A DNA stretch of 64,000 nt. Origin: Varanus komodoensis (taxonomy: Eukaryota; Chordata; Lepidosauria; Squamata; Varanidae). The DNA lies in assembly GCF_004798865.1 (NCBI RefSeq), contig NW_025335873.1:3932502-3996501 (forward strand), written 5' to 3'. Below, piece by piece: positions 14,575 through 24,723 of this stretch. The translations under genes were made by a program, and so were the position numbers. The notes under the pieces are model-generated. The model was not told where the DNA came from. It searched no databases and saw nothing but the letters and a program-made list of their open reading frames with translations. Every line of letters starts with the position of its first letter. The first letter of the stretch is position 1.

Positions 14575-17500
14575 AACCTTTTGTATGCCATCCTATTATA
14601 CAATAATCTCAGGACGGCTTACAAAATTTAAAAGAACAATTAAACAACAATTGCTAATAAATTATTTAAACAGAACAAAACAAATCACAAAACAGAGCGA
14701 CTGAAGGTTAAAAGTTGTTAAATTTTAAAATACCATTTAAATAAAATAAATAAAAAAGTTTTGCCCTGGCACGGAAAAGAGTATAAGCTCGGTGCCAGGT
14801 GTACCTCTCTGGGAAGTACATTCCAGCATCTGGGCGCCACAGCAGAGACTCTAGATTTTAGACTTCTAAAATCCATATTAAGATAACAGCTGCATTAAGC
14901 CATATCAAAGATCACAGCATAGGGTACAAGCTCGTGAATTCTTCATCAGGCTTATGTCTCTCAGCATCTCCCTGAGTTTGGACCTTCCTCTCAGGGCACG
15001 AGTTCATACAGCTCCTTCTTTCGAAGTCCAAACCACATTTAATTTATGTCCATTGGGTTTCACAGCTGCGTCAGCATTTGAACTTGGGCCTCGCTCTTTC
15101 TAGTCATGGCCCTGTCTTGGAACTTGGAAAAGGTGATCCAGTTTTCATTAATTCTCTGTTATTTTCCCCATTCACAGCGGAATGTGGGCGCATGCAAACC
15201 AGGCTGGACCGATTAATAAGCAGCGATTCACGGAAGGAAGCTGCTTGCCAGAATGACATTGCATACGGTAAGCTGGGAGCAGCTGATGCATGCCGCATAC
15301 AGGCCAAACAACAGTCGTGGTGCGGCAGCTCCGAACCTGCGACACAAGCCGTCGTGGGCTGGTTTTTCCCCGCTCCCTGCAAAGCCATGACCAAAAATGA
15401 GGCTATAAGTAGCATCACTTTGATGGGACCTCTGAATAAAAGCAATGGTGGGTGCTCACCCAGGGAGTGTAGGGTTGCTCTCTGAGAAAGCAAGTATCCG
15501 TGGCAAAGCCCTTGCTCTGCATGCAGAAGACCCCAAATTCAGGGGCAAGGCTGTGAAAATCCCTGGAGAGTGTTGACTGCCAGCCAGTGTCAGCAAAGCT
15601 AGGCTAGATGGATCAAGGGGGAGTCTGGTGGCTTCCAATCTGCCTGCTAAACCCCAGTGCTGTCACCCACAACCAAGCACCACCCAGACGCCATATCTAC
15701 CGCTCCCATTCTCCCTCTCCAATGGCTATGGTGCTGGGAGTGATGGGAGTTGTAGTCTGAAACATCTAACATGTTCTAGTTTGAGACCCAGGGCTGCCAA
15801 ACCTTCTCGGCAGGTGATCCTGGCTTTTATTGTGTTTAAGGTATTTTGTAAGGCATCCTTTATAATATCTATCCAGGGTTGTTTTAAAATGCAAGTTGAA
15901 ACCAAACATACCCAGTGACTGAATTAAAAGTGATGACGAGATACTAAGCAATTAAAACAGCAGAGTGAAAACACCCTTCATGGGTTTCATGGGTTTAAAG
16001 CACAGTAGCCTTCCAAATCTTAAAATACACCTGTAAAAAAATAAAATATAATACTGTTTCAGGGTCATGGTGTGGGCTTGAGTTTTGGATTATGATTTAG
16101 TAGTCCCAGCTTAGCCAAGAAACTTCCTAGGTGACTTTCTCAGCCAAACTCTCCTAGAGAAAATGAACGATAGCAAGAGGCAGGGGAGAAAGCTCCCAGT
16201 CCTGACCCAGCAAAAAAGGAGAGCCTTTTGAACATCTGGTTTTAAACGAATATACCCAAGGACAAAATCTTGCCCAGGAGCAGACTTAGTAGTAGCAAAA
16301 ATAATTTTTAAATTAAATTAAATGGTAGTTATTAATATTAACCTTAATTATAATTAATAACATTAATGTTGTTGTTGTTAGTCGCAAAGTTGTGTCCGAC
16401 CCATCGCAACCCCATGGACAACATTCCTCCAGGCTCATGTTAATAATAATTGTGTTAATAACGATTGCTTAATATTTATTTATTCTAGTTAAATCCTGCT
16501 TATTTTTCCTCTTGCAAAGAACCCGTGGATTACATAATCTTCCCCTTCACACCAACCCTGTCAGGGAGAGTAGACCCAAAGTCCCCCAGTGAAAACTTTA
16601 TGGCTGAGTGGGGGACAAGAACCCAGATCTCCTGAGTCCCAGTCCAGTACTCACTATTATTGAACAGTGGTAATAGCAGCAGCAGCAACAATATTTCCTT
16701 TCCTCCTCCAGTCTATAAAGTGAACATCCTGGCCTTGAGGGAAGAAGGAAGCTTCATTAAATACACTGCAATTCTCCTGGATCTCTACAAAAGAGGTGAG
16801 TGTGCTTCTTTTCCTAACCCAAAACGGTGCTGGGTTGGATCCAGGCTGAGTCCTTTAAGAAAACAGCGGGCAGAAGTCCTGTGGATTTCAGTGAGCTTGT
16901 TCTAAGTCGGACTAACCCTCCTCTGTAGCCAGCTGTAAGGTTACCTCACTGGATGGGGCCAGAGTCTATCTGCTGCAGGGTCTTTCTTCTGTAGAGGCTT
17001 ATGAGCAGGATGGGAGATCACCTCCATTCCCCTTTATTCTGCCCCTGGCCTTTGGCAGCCAAAGGAAGTCTTACTCTGTCCCAGATGTTCTTAATGGCTA
17101 CAAACTGGTGCGGGATTTATCTTTCTCAGTGGAAACCATCAAAACTAAACTGGCTGGAGATAGAAAGGTCCAAAAATCTTAACAAGGCCTGTGTTTTCTC
17201 CTGTAGCATGTGGCTTGCTTCTGTTACAGAGCTAGTGATTTAGCAAATGTGCATTCATATACGAGGTTCTTCTCCTCTACCCTTCTATCCACACAACAAC
17301 CATCCGAGCCATGGTGGCCGACCCAAAGGCTGCTGTGGGCTTCAGTGACTGGAGGACTGCCCTGAACCTGGTTGTCCCAAGCACTGGCCCCTCATGCTAG
17401 CCCTGCTTTCTTCAACTTCGTGCTCCCCAGTGTTTAGTATTACAACTGCCATTGACCATGCTGACTGTGGCTCATGGGAGCTGAAGTCTTTGACATCTAG

Positions 17501-19883
17501 AGGTTGTCCTAAAGACCACCAATGAACTTCTGGGCTGAGTGAAGATCATGATCCTGGAGCTTCCTAGTCCCAATCTGACTTCCCTGTCATCCCACCCATC
17601 TCCCTTTAATAGAATATAAATTGTATTTAAGGCCATGTGTATGCTGTTTTGTATTTCATCAGTTCTCAAAAAGCTTTACAAGGAGCATACACAATGGACT
17701 GCAAAATGAATTTTAAATTAAACGGATTAGTGGTAACAGCGAGCGTGTGCTGTGACATTCCCCTCCTCCCCAGTGGTGTCCCAGCTGCTGATTCACCCCC
17801 TCTGTCCCCAGCTCATCCCTTCCATGGCCCAAGAACAGCCGTTAGGCTTCAGGCCAACACACGCAAATTCACGAAGCTGCGGGTTCTCCCTTTTGCAGGT
17901 GCATTTAGCCAGGTTGACTTCCTGGGAAAGAAAAGACGGTTCCGTCTGCCGGCCTTTTGGTTCTTCCTAACTTCGTTTGTTTCTCTTCCAGGGGAGACTT
18001 TTGCGGAGAAGAATGCAGAAATCATCTTTATTAAAAAGACCTCCTGCATGAGTGTCCAGCTGAAGCCAAGAGAGGATTACCTGATCATGGGGAAGGAAGC
18101 CTTGAAGATAGGAGAAGGCATCAACGCCAAGTAAGCAAGCGGCCGTTTGGATGCGCAGGCATCCTTCCTTCCATGCACATGGGCATGGTGCAGAGGCACC
18201 AAGGGCCAATTCTTTTAGCAGAGAGGCCCCTGTGTCAGAAACGAGCATCGGCACTCTGCTGCTTGGTTGCATCCACGGCCCTCATAGGGGGCAGATTTCC
18301 TGTGGGTTCCACCATTTGCCACCTGGCTGAGTGTCTCTGTGAGGAACATTCTCTCTGTTTCCAAGTTTGTGTGGGTATAGGCATTTCTGTAGCCAGAATG
18401 AAGCCCCTTCCATGCATGCGAGGGGATGCTATTTGGCACGCTGGGGTGTGTGTGTGTGTGGGGGGGGAGTGAGTTTGTCTGTTTGGCCCCATATGTTCAA
18501 CCACCAGAAGGTTCATTGGGGGCCAGTTTGTTGGGGACCAGGGTCTGCAGAAGTACCAAATCTTTCCTGAGGAGGAGGAAAAAACCCTCAAAAGAGTGGG
18601 AAGTCCAAACAGTGCAGTGACAACTGACTGCGTCTTAGCCGCAATGGAATGCAGTGAGACACAGAAAACTTGTTGGAGGGTAGGGAGAAAGCAGAATGGT
18701 GCATGCAGTGGAAAGCACATGGGTGGACCGCTGGCGCTCCAAGCCAGGATTCTTCCCCATGGGGGTGTATTTTTGCTGGTGTGGCTTGTGAAGTTTTGAT
18801 CTCCGACTCTTAAGATTTCTGCTGGAATCGCATGTCAGAATTCCCTTCTGCTGGTGGGAATCAGAGCACAAATGTTTGCAGAGTTCAGAGAGAAGGTTGA
18901 GCCCAGGCCTAGTCATGCATGTAAAGCAGACCAACCAAAGCCAGGGGCACTTTAATTGCAGATGTTTAACTTGGATTGCATTATCCAGTTTCATTTCACA
19001 GTTATTGATTTTAGTAGTCAGTTTTGTAAGGATGGCAAAGTCTGGGTCTACCGCAGAGGATTTTCTCGCATTAAAAAAAAAAAATCTTTGTATGTAGAAA
19101 CCAACCATACGGGCGAGAAATTCGGGTGTCTTCTTGCAGTGGTACTTATGACAGGGAATATTATTGGCAGAATGTGAGTTCATAGCACCAGTGTTTGGAA
19201 CAGTGGAACAGCAACAGGAAAAATAGGACTTCCGAGATGGCCCAAATTCTTCCTTTTGGCATTGTGCAAAACATCATTTCATGTAGTCATTTCAGTTCCT
19301 CCAAAATCATCTCTTTTTTCTGATGGAAGGGGTTGGGTAGATATAAAGACAAGAAAAAAAAATTGTCCTCTACAGGGCGGAACTAAATTTTATAATAGCC
19401 CTAAAAAAAGGCAGTCCTGGGTTTAATTTCCCCATCATCCTGCACCACGTGTGATGTAATTGGTTCTGACCAATACTGTGCCTTTCTCCTTGCACTGCAT
19501 TGTTGCCAGAGGTGCAGAAAACCTCAGTCCAGGACACATTGGAAAGCTGCATTTTAGCAGCTCTCCCTGTGTTTAGTATCACATGTCATTTTGCTTGGAA
19601 AGATTTCCATTCTCTTTCTGGGGCCTTTCTCAAGAACCAGCAGAAAAGAATCTCAAAGGTGTCCCGTCATGTCACTAGTGATTCCTCCAGCAATCCGCAA
19701 CCTCTTCATCCTTTTCTTTACCAAAAAAAGCTCTCCTCCTCCCTTTGTAGATTCCAGTATCCTTTAGATGCCATGACTTGGATTGAATGGTGGCCTTCGG
19801 AAAGTTCACCTTGCAATTCTTGCCAAGACTTTATAGAGACAATGGAAGAATTTGCAGAAGATCTTTTTATCAATGGCTGTTGA
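814..19883 (+). CDS. C5: Complement C5, C-terminal half of the alpha chain (18 exons, 5' partial)
   Basis: The joined exons encode about 700 residues that align by eye with human C5 from the start of the TED domain to the natural C-terminus. Exons: 814-1026, 1532-1607, 3008-3167, 3679-3774, 4535-4706, 5509-5714, 6155-6307, 7537-7599, 8383-8461, 10656-10728, 11448-11550, 13071-13145, 13912-14017, 14355-14441, 15178-15267, 16712-16795, 17992-18130, 19751-19883. All junctions are AG/GT and the phases agree. Domain order is TED (exons 1-6 and part of 7), CUB return, MG8, then the Cys-rich C345C domain ending in FINGC and a stop. C5 is the plasma protein cut by C5 convertase into C5a and C5b, which starts the membrane attack complex. 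GSAETELM stands where C3 and C4 carry the GCGEQ thioester, which identifies C5. The signal peptide, beta chain and C5a lie upstream of the window. Introns hold SINEs, LINE fragments and microsatellites. Confidence 0.97.
1532..1607 (+). CDS. C5: C5 exon: TED domain
   Basis: This short exon encodes [15 protein letters not shown], matching human ADYSYSVWKGGSASTW. It ends two bases into the next codon at a GTAAGT donor. The phase fits both neighbouring exons. Confidence 0.93.
1981..2118 (+). repeat. 5S-rRNA-derived SINE
   Basis: The head keeps the 5S rRNA internal-promoter region (TTGGAAGCTAAGCAGGGT, followed by TGGATGGGA), with CTGATGCTGCCTAATC just before it. It is followed by a tail ending in GGGCAGTATAGAAATGT that is also seen in other repeats of the window. 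This is a SINE fossil in a C5 intron and not a working 5S gene, because the 5' and 3' thirds of 5S rRNA are missing. Confidence 0.65.
2170..2310 (+). repeat. Fragment of an abundant squamate interspersed repeat
   Basis: It contains a stretch like GACTTGAAAGGTCAACACAA followed by CTTTGTACTGGACTTGGAAA. This resembles the distal part of a repeat whose proximal parts occur at 14521-14880 and 60012-60330. The class (LINE tail or other) is not certain. Confidence 0.4.
3008..3167 (+). CDS. C5: C5 exon: TED domain
   Basis: The exon encodes [16 protein letters not shown] and [18 protein letters not shown]. These correspond to human LTAFALRVLGQVNKYV and LDNGSFKENSQYQPIKLQ. It ends in phase 0 at a GTAAAA donor. 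Confidence 0.94.
3679..3774 (+). CDS. C5: C5 exon: TED domain
   Basis: This 32-codon, phase-0 exon encodes [17 protein letters not shown] and [15 protein letters not shown], matching human GTLPVEARENSLYLTAF and onward. It has a CAAAG acceptor and a GTGAGC donor. Confidence 0.94.
4158..4225 (+). repeat. (TCCC)n/(TTCC)n polypyrimidine microsatellite
   Basis: About 68 bases of pure C/T in four-base repeats, first CCCT units and then TTCC units, lie inside a C5 intron. Confidence 0.95.
4535..4706 (+). CDS. C5: C5 exon: TED domain
   Basis: The exon encodes [18 protein letters not shown] and [10 protein letters not shown], matching human PAQSTFTLAISAYALSL and LKREALVKG. It has a pyrimidine-rich acceptor (TTTGCAG) and a GTAAAG donor. 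Confidence 0.94.
5509..5714 (+). CDS. C5: C5 exon: TED domain
   Basis: The exon encodes [20 protein letters not shown] and [16 protein letters not shown]. The last of these is a hallmark of the TED fold in C3, C4 and C5. Phase 0 at the end, with a GTACAT donor. Confidence 0.95.
6155..6307 (+). CDS. C5: C5 exon: end of TED and start of CUB return
   Basis: This 51-codon exon starts [15 protein letters not shown] (human DTINAIEGLTEYSLL) and ends GNYIGKPVE (human KNFLGRPVE). It has a GTGAGT donor. Confidence 0.94.
7537..7599 (+). CDS. C5: C5 exon: CUB return
   Basis: This 21-codon exon encodes [18 protein letters not shown], matching human LNDDLIVSTGFGSGLATV. It is phase 0 at both ends with a GTAAGT donor. 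Confidence 0.92.
7940..8260 (-). repeat. LINE 3' fragment (RTE/L2-like)
   Basis: Read on the minus strand it resembles the end of an endonuclease/RT LINE; on the + strand it includes GTTGCCATCAAGTCATTTTG and GCTTCCAGGGCAAGTTCTGG. A related fragment lies at 33697-33975. It is diverged and sits in a C5 intron. Confidence 0.45.
8383..8461 (+). CDS. C5: C5 exon: CUB to MG8 junction
   Basis: The exon encodes [20 protein letters not shown], matching human [20 protein letters not shown]. It ends one base into the next codon at a GTAAGA donor. Confidence 0.93.
8700..8770 (+). repeat. Short LINE/SINE 3' tail
   Basis: The stretch TATAAACCACCCAGAGAGTT followed by GTAGTATAGAAATGTAATAA is the same type of tail as in the 5S-derived SINE at 1981 and a fragment near 59830. 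It lies in a C5 intron. Confidence 0.4.
9340..9700 (-). mobile_element. Bov-B (RTE) LINE 3' end
   Basis: On the minus strand it encodes a reverse-transcriptase C-terminal region with [20 protein letters not shown], then [14 protein letters not shown] and [12 protein letters not shown]. These phrases are characteristic of Bov-B ORF2. It is 5' truncated, as LINE insertions usually are, and lies in a C5 intron. Confidence 0.8.
10656..10728 (+). CDS. C5: C5 exon: MG8 domain
   Basis: The exon encodes [17 protein letters not shown] and LLTACAK, corresponding to the less conserved human stretch ending RIVACASYK. Acceptor TGCAG, donor GTAAGT, and phases match on both sides. Conservation alone is weak here, so the call rests partly on phase and position. 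Confidence 0.85.
11448..11550 (+). CDS. C5: C5 exon: MG8 domain
   Basis: The exon encodes [18 protein letters not shown] and EDLSM, matching human [21 protein letters not shown]. It has a T-rich acceptor and a GTAAGT donor. Confidence 0.95.
11852..12093 (+). repeat. tRNA-derived SINE (Squam1-like)
   Basis: It begins GAGAGCCAGTGTGGCATAGT, has a box-B-like GGTTCTAGTCCC, the body phrase CACAGGGTTGTTGTTGTTG, and ends in an A-rich CAA tail. Other copies in the window start at 22518, 28600, 36536, 42975 and 45826. It lies in a C5 intron. Confidence 0.8.
12628..12842 (+). mobile_element. Bov-B (RTE) LINE 3' end
   Basis: The + strand encodes [20 protein letters not shown] and GKRRRGRQR, and then reads GTCCATGGGGTCACGAAGAG in DNA. 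It is 5' truncated, lies in a C5 intron, and is more eroded downstream than the copy at 9340. Confidence 0.8.
13071..13145 (+). CDS. C5: C5 exon: MG8 domain
   Basis: This 25-codon, phase-0 exon encodes [20 protein letters not shown], matching human [20 protein letters not shown]. It has a GTAGGT donor. Confidence 0.94.
13912..14017 (+). CDS. C5: C5 exon: MG8 domain
   Basis: The exon encodes [20 protein letters not shown] and [10 protein letters not shown], matching human [20 protein letters not shown] and [10 protein letters not shown]. It has a GTAAGG donor. Confidence 0.95.
14355..14441 (+). CDS. C5: C5 exon: MG8 end and linker
   Basis: The exon encodes [20 protein letters not shown] and GSECKCMEG, matching human KQCTMFYSTSN and GAACKCVEA. 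The paired cysteines are kept. Confidence 0.93.
14450..14525. repeat. Dispersed palindromic repeat (CCCAYTGA...TCARTGGG type)
   Basis: It contains GGAGTAACCTCCCACTGATT followed by ACAATGGGACTT, an imperfect inverted repeat. Related sequences occur near 16875, 21036, 32067, 38775 and 52416. The family is common in squamate DNA to my knowledge; I do not assign a class. Confidence 0.5.
14521..14880 (+). repeat. (ATTT)n-headed interspersed repeat
   Basis: An ATTT microsatellite (14524-14573) is followed by TGCCATCC, CAGGACGGCTTACAAAA, an A/T-rich spacer and GGTGCCAGGTGTACCTCTCT. The same order recurs at 60012-60330 and, in part, at 56309-56470. It is an old degenerate element in a C5 intron, class uncertain. 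Confidence 0.55.
15178..15267 (+). CDS. C5: C5 exon: start of C345C domain
   Basis: The exon encodes [14 protein letters not shown] and CQNDIAY, matching human ADCGQMQEELDLTI and CKPEIAY. It has a GTAAGC donor. Confidence 0.92.
15500..15640 (+). repeat. Degenerate tRNA-related SINE fragment
   Basis: The phrase TTGCTCTGCATGCAGAAGAC, then GTGTCAGCAAAGCTAGGCTAGATGG, resembles a squamate tRNA-derived repeat of the 'CATGCAGAAGGTCCCAGGTTC' type. A minus-strand relative lies at about 45355-45460. Confidence 0.4.
16370..16437 (-). mobile_element. Bov-B LINE extreme 3' end
   Basis: About 68 bases matching the very end of the copy at 9340 (AAGTTGTGTCCGACCCATCG, CCCATGGACAACATT). It is severely 5' truncated and lies in a C5 intron. 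Confidence 0.7.
16540..16662 (-). repeat. tRNA-derived SINE fragment
   Basis: The minus-strand form of the same SINE seen at 11852: ACCAACCCTGTCAGGGAGAG and AACCCAGATCTCCTGAGTCC. The A-box end is lost. Confidence 0.6.
16712..16795 (+). CDS. C5: C5 exon: C345C domain
   Basis: The exon encodes [20 protein letters not shown] and ILLDLYKRG, matching the human KYKATLLDIYKTG region. The donor is GTGAGT. Confidence 0.92.
17992..18130 (+). CDS. C5: C5 exon: C345C domain
   Basis: The exon encodes [15 protein letters not shown] and [12 protein letters not shown], matching human AEKDSEITFIKKVTC and [12 protein letters not shown]. The donor is GTAAGC. Confidence 0.95.
19751..19883 (+). CDS. C5: C5 terminal exon: end of C345C and stop
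   Basis: The exon encodes [12 protein letters not shown], then [12 protein letters not shown] and TGA. Human C5 ends YPLDSLTWIEYW and DEFAEDIFLNGC. This is the natural C-terminus. Confidence 0.96.
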
Positions 19884-20295
19884 GTGCTGACAGTTCGGCG
19901 TTCTCCAGCAGCTTATGACCTGCAACTCTGGAACCTGCATTTCTGCAATTTTACCCTGACGTTTCTTGGTATTCATAGCTGGACCTCATTGGATACTAAA
20001 CAGCACTTTTGAGAGGGGAAGGGGGAAGAAATACCTGAGAAGTCTGTGTTTGAATGAATCAGTGAGTTAAAGGTAGGATTGTGAAAAGATCTTTGAAACG
20101 GAATAACACGAAGTGGAAAACAGCAAAAGAGAGAGGATGGAGAGGAAAAGTGTTCTGAGCCTCAACGAGTATGGCAAAGACTTGGAATCTGGGTATTTCA
20201 TATCAGATGCATTATATATTAATCCACAGGGCAGCTACAGACTAGTAATTGACCAAGAACCCACCTCTGTTCCACTTGTTCACCCTCTTCACTCA

Positions 20296-20339
20296 AATAA
20301 AAGTTATCACCTTTCTTCCTGTTTTTTTTTTTTTTTTTT
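20296..20339 (+). terminator. C5: C5 poly(A) signal
   Basis: AATAAA at 20296-20301 lies about 410 bases after the C5 stop. About 20 bases downstream is an unbroken T run (20322-20339), the usual layout of a 3' end with a U-rich downstream element. Sequence from 19884 to here is read as the C5 3'UTR. Confidence 0.7.
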
Positions 20340-22517
20340 GCAAATAAGAACACCGACCTGGCTCAACAATCAGCACGGCACTAAGTTCTGCTTGCAGGGT
20401 GTGTGCCGTGCACGCACATGACCAAGCTGCTCCCCCCACCCCCAATTTGGTATCCATGGTTCCCTTTGAGGAGGAGTCTTCTAAATAGTTTGGGCTGCAG
20501 CTTGGTGTAAGGCAGAGTACTCTGTCCCACAGTGTTGCCACACACTCCAAGACATTTTTCTAAGGACACTCCAGAGAATATTGTTTTTCTCTCCCTGTGC
20601 CCCCTCCAACTCCCGCTAGAAAAAGGGCACTTTGCAGAATGTTCTCCAACATGGCGATGTTGTCATTGTGGGAGCCACCCTCTCACCCCAACTGGGCAAA
20701 CACACAATGCCCTGAAAGAACAAGAGTTCCAGGTTGGCTGCTTGCTTCTCTTCCTACTATCACTTGGAGAAGCAAGACAGAAAAGGAGGAATGGTTTGCC
20801 AGGGATCGGGGAGGCAGAAGCTGTGTGACTGCCATTGTTAATGGGGACCATTATCAAGAAACTGCTGGAAAATTTATCTTCATCCTAGAGACAATTATTT
20901 AGTTACCTGTCTCCCACTGATTTCTTCAGCTACAACAGGGTGAAGAATTTTGTGTACAATGAAAGATGGACTGCTTGCTATAATCTCCTTTTAAAAGAAA
21001 GAAAAAAAGGGAAGAAGTGAATGCAAGTCCCTGCGTGTCTACTCTGAAGTAAGCCCCACTGAGTTCGATAGAGCTTCCTCCCTGCTAAAGGAAGGCAGGA
21101 TTGCAGGCTGCACTGCATGCTGAAACTCAAGATAAGTTTTTGGTACTTTCCATCGCTGCCCCATTTCCTCTGGTAAATCCCCTTGAGCTCACCTCTAGTG
21201 AGCTCTGACAGATACCCCAGAAACAGCAACAGGATGTGGTTGGCCCAGAAATAGAACTTAATATGTGTGACTTCATGACAAAACAGTGTGCTAGTTACCC
21301 TTAGAGAGGTGTATTGCAACAGAGGGGCATCTTCAAGAGAGGGATGGAGAGGAGAGGAGGGCGCCCACCTTGCTCCAGTGCCCATCATGCTGAACATGTC
21401 CCTCAAGGATGGCCCATCATGCTGCTTTATTTTTTGGGGGTTTTTTTTAGGAGCCAAAGTTTGGAGGCTGATAAAGCCCAGTGTGGTCAAGCTAATTTGA
21501 CTAGTAGGTTGCGTTTTAAGTGTGGAAGGTCACAAATTCCATTGGTTTTATCTCGATGCTGGTTAATTAGCCATGTTCTTTTCTGTGCTACCAAGGAACA
21601 ACAATCACCTTGGGGGATGTTTGTGGTCACCTTGATAATCAGTCATTTCCTTCTCTCTCTTTCTCTCTCTCTTTGCATTTATTTATCAGCTTTGACATGG
21701 TCCATACAGCCTTATATCCACAGTTTCAAGGTGGTTTAAAAACAAGAATAAAATGATTGGTGATGCCAACCAAAGAAGCAGAAGCAGCTGGGGCAATGTG
21801 AAAAACAAAAAGATCCAAGGCTGAGGTCTAGAGGACCCCAGGACCCCCACCCCAATTATATGCTGATTTACATATCTGCCTTATCTCAGGTTCCAGAAAC
21901 AGACATTTAACAACTTCCACATGCCTCAACAAGTTTGGTGCAGTAGCAGGGATTCCTTCAGGTACCCAAGCCCTAAATCCTGGATTATGCCCAGAAATAG
22001 GCCAGAAGCTAACATTGCCTTTCAGAGCTGGCAAAACAGATTCCCACCAACTGGTCCCAGTCAACATCCTTGCACTAAACAGCTAAGGAATTTGTAGGAA
22101 TCATGCTTTAATATGAATTTATGAAATGTGCACTTCCTGGACCCATGCATCAGCTGAAACGCAACCCTGCGGCAATATTCATGCTTTCCCAAATTTTGCA
22201 ATGCTGTTTGCAAATCAAAATAGGCCCGGAAAATGTGTAGGATTGGGGGAAATGTATGCAAAAATGGTTAAAATAAACGTAGCTGTGAATAGGAAAATGT
22301 GTGCTGAAAAACAGATCTAATGGGCAAAACAGCCCTCTATTTAGTGCATGCAGAAGTGCGTATATTTGGGGAAATGGGTACAATGTGCCTACATTTAGAT
22401 AGATGTGCACAAAAATACATCGGAGGTTTTACACTCGGGATAGCAGCTGAAGTGAAGGAACCTGGATGCTCAGAACAGAGAGCTGTTCAGTCTAACTAGC
22501 AGCCCTTCTAAACATGT

Positions 22518-22755
22518 AGAGAGCCAGCGTGGTGTACGGGTTCAGAGTGCAGGGCTGGGCTTCTGACGAGCTGGGTTCTAGTCTCCACATGGCCATGGAG
22601 CCTGCTAGGGGGGTTTGGGGCCATCACAGAACCCCCAGCCCAGTCTGCCTCAGAATTGTTCTGTGGGGATGAGACTGAAAGCAGGGGGAGGAGAATGATG
22701 TAAGCTGCTTTGAGCTGGTGATAAGAAAAAAGCAGGATATCAACCTAATAAATAA
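22518..22755 (+). repeat. tRNA-derived SINE (Squam1-like)
   Basis: It starts GAGCCAGCGTGGTGTACGGG, has GGGTTCTAGTCTCCACATGG as its box-B region and ends in an AATAAATAA tail. It is more diverged than the copy at 28600. Confidence 0.75.
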
Positions 22756-23279
22756 TCCTCCCAAATCAAATGGACTTGTGGTGAATAGACAACACTGTCT
22801 CCCAATGCAGTCTTCCCTGCCCTCCCCTGCCCTCCATCTTTAAATTAAAAGGCTGCAGGCTTATCATAACGTCTCCAGAACACCTGTCCAACATCCTAGA
22901 GGGATCTATTCTCCTAAGCATTAACTCTGAAATCCCAGCAACCAGAAAATAAAACACAGCTAAATGAAATGCTTTCCTCTGTCTCTTGCTACTTGGGGTG
23001 GATTAGCTAGCAGCTGCTCTTTGAAGGCCTTTTCAGGCCAATCAAACCAAACAAGCTGAAATGTTTTCTGTTCTAGATGAGAGAAAGTTTGAAATGATCA
23101 GGAAAAGAGGCTCATACACATGTCCTCAAATGATTATATAAACAGACATCTACCTCTCGCTCCACATCCCATATTTTGAAAGAAGAAAGTGCAAAGGCAC
23201 GACTGTGGCTGAATAACAAGAAAACAGAAATCCTAACTACAGAAGAATTATGTAACTTTTCTGGTAATAATGAATGAAT

Positions 23280-23825
23280 AGAAATTGTGAAATTGTATAC
23301 CTTGGCCCTGTCATCATTTCAAAGGGAAACTGCAGCCAGGAAATTCAAAGAAGACTGAGATATGGAAGGGCAGCAATGAAGGAACTAGAAAAGATAATTT
23401 AGGATAAGGATGTTCCACAGGAGGCCAAGGCCATGCAAGTTGTATTTCTGATGGCTACGTATGGATGTGCAAGCTGGACCGTGGAAAAAGCTAACGGGAA
23501 AAGCCACTGATGTGCTGGAGGAGAGCTTTGAAAATCCCTGGACCAACCGAAAAACGAACGAGTGGCTCCTAGATCAAAGCAACCCAGAACTTTCCCGAGA
23601 AGCCAAAATGACAAAAGGGAGGCTGTGCTGCTTTGGGTATGCCCTAAGAAGCTCTCTGGGGAAAAACGGTCATGCTAGGGAAGGCTGACGGCAGAAGGAG
23701 AAAGGAAAGATCAGCTATGAGATGGATTAACTCCATAGAGGAAGCCGCAACCTTGAATTTCGAGCAGTTAAGCAGGGCTGTCGTTCATACGGTCACCGTA
23801 TGTCAGAGATGACTTGACAGCCCGT
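23280..23825 (+). mobile_element. LINE 3' region (RTE/L2-like), degenerate
   Basis: The + strand reads as RT C-terminal phrases in more than one frame: AGCTGGACCGTGGAAAAAGC, then NPWTNRKTNEWLLDQSNPEL and REAKMTKGRLCCFGYALRSS. It ends with CAGAGATGACTTGACAGCCC and a CAA-rich tail. The reading frame is broken, as expected of an old LINE copy. A related fragment lies at 44060-44240. Confidence 0.65.
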
Positions 23826-24723
23826 AGCAACAACAGCTACCACAATCGCAATTTGCATCCAGAAAATAAGAATCCTGCCACCCAAGAAGAGGTGCAGGTG
23901 GCGTGGTGTCCTTAGGGCAGAGTTCGGGGCCGAAGCTTGGGGCCCCACTTGGCAGAATGCGGAGGGCCGGAAGCAGGGTTAGGGCTTGGACTCCGGATCT
24001 GCCCCTCCACCCTGCTGTCCATGACACTTGCTGAAATAAAGAGACGGGGGCCACAGTGGTCTTCATTCCAAGTCAGCCTCTTGGAGGTTCATTTTCTCCC
24101 TTCCCTGAAAATCTAGTGCCACGTGCAAAAATAGATGCATTGTTTTGGTCCTGAGTGAAAGCCCAGTTCTTCGTTATGTAGTCCTGCCTCTGGGGGGCCC
24201 CAGAGCTGTTTTGAAGCGAGCAAAGCAAGGTCCATTGCCACTCACAGAGGGGGGGATCCAGAAGAATATGAAGTCCAGCATCTACCGATGTGAACACACC
24301 TCTGGATCAGGCGCATATGCGACCTGGGTGCAAGAGGAGCCTGGCCCGACTTGAAGATCAACCTGCAAAGAATGACACATGCTAGCAGCCCCCGCACCTG
24401 GACCGATCCCCCCCCCCCGCAGCTGCCTCTTGCCCCCAGAGCGAAAAAGATGTGGGCAATGCTTTACTAGGGATGGGGATGAGGAAAACGGGAGACTGCA
24501 GTGCGGGAATGGTTTGCCAGAAGGAAAAGACAGACACGCACACGGTTTGTGTAGTCACAGAAGTTGCAGCTGCAGCCCTGCCTTGTGCCACAGCCACGTT
24601 CCGGGGTTGCTCATACATGGAAAAATAAACGGGAAATCGTTCAGACGGTGTGAAAGGCATCATCGGCCAAGAAGCCAGCAACAGTTCCACTTCTCTGATC
24701 CTTATCTTGGACTTTCGTGACCT

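Larger units (their letters stand above)
20340..24723. other. C5-TRAF1 spacer, no gene recognised
   Basis: No exon-like sequence with family similarity was found on either strand. The spacer holds a palindromic repeat (21036-21115), an AT-rich quasi-periodic stretch (22090-22430), a tRNA-derived SINE (22518-22755) and a LINE fragment (23280-23825). The remainder is unrecognised sequence. Confidence 0.6.

Noticed and set aside
814-19883. C3 or a cobra-venom-factor-like C3 paralogue
   Set aside because: No thioester motif, and exon-by-exon similarity is to C5 throughout.
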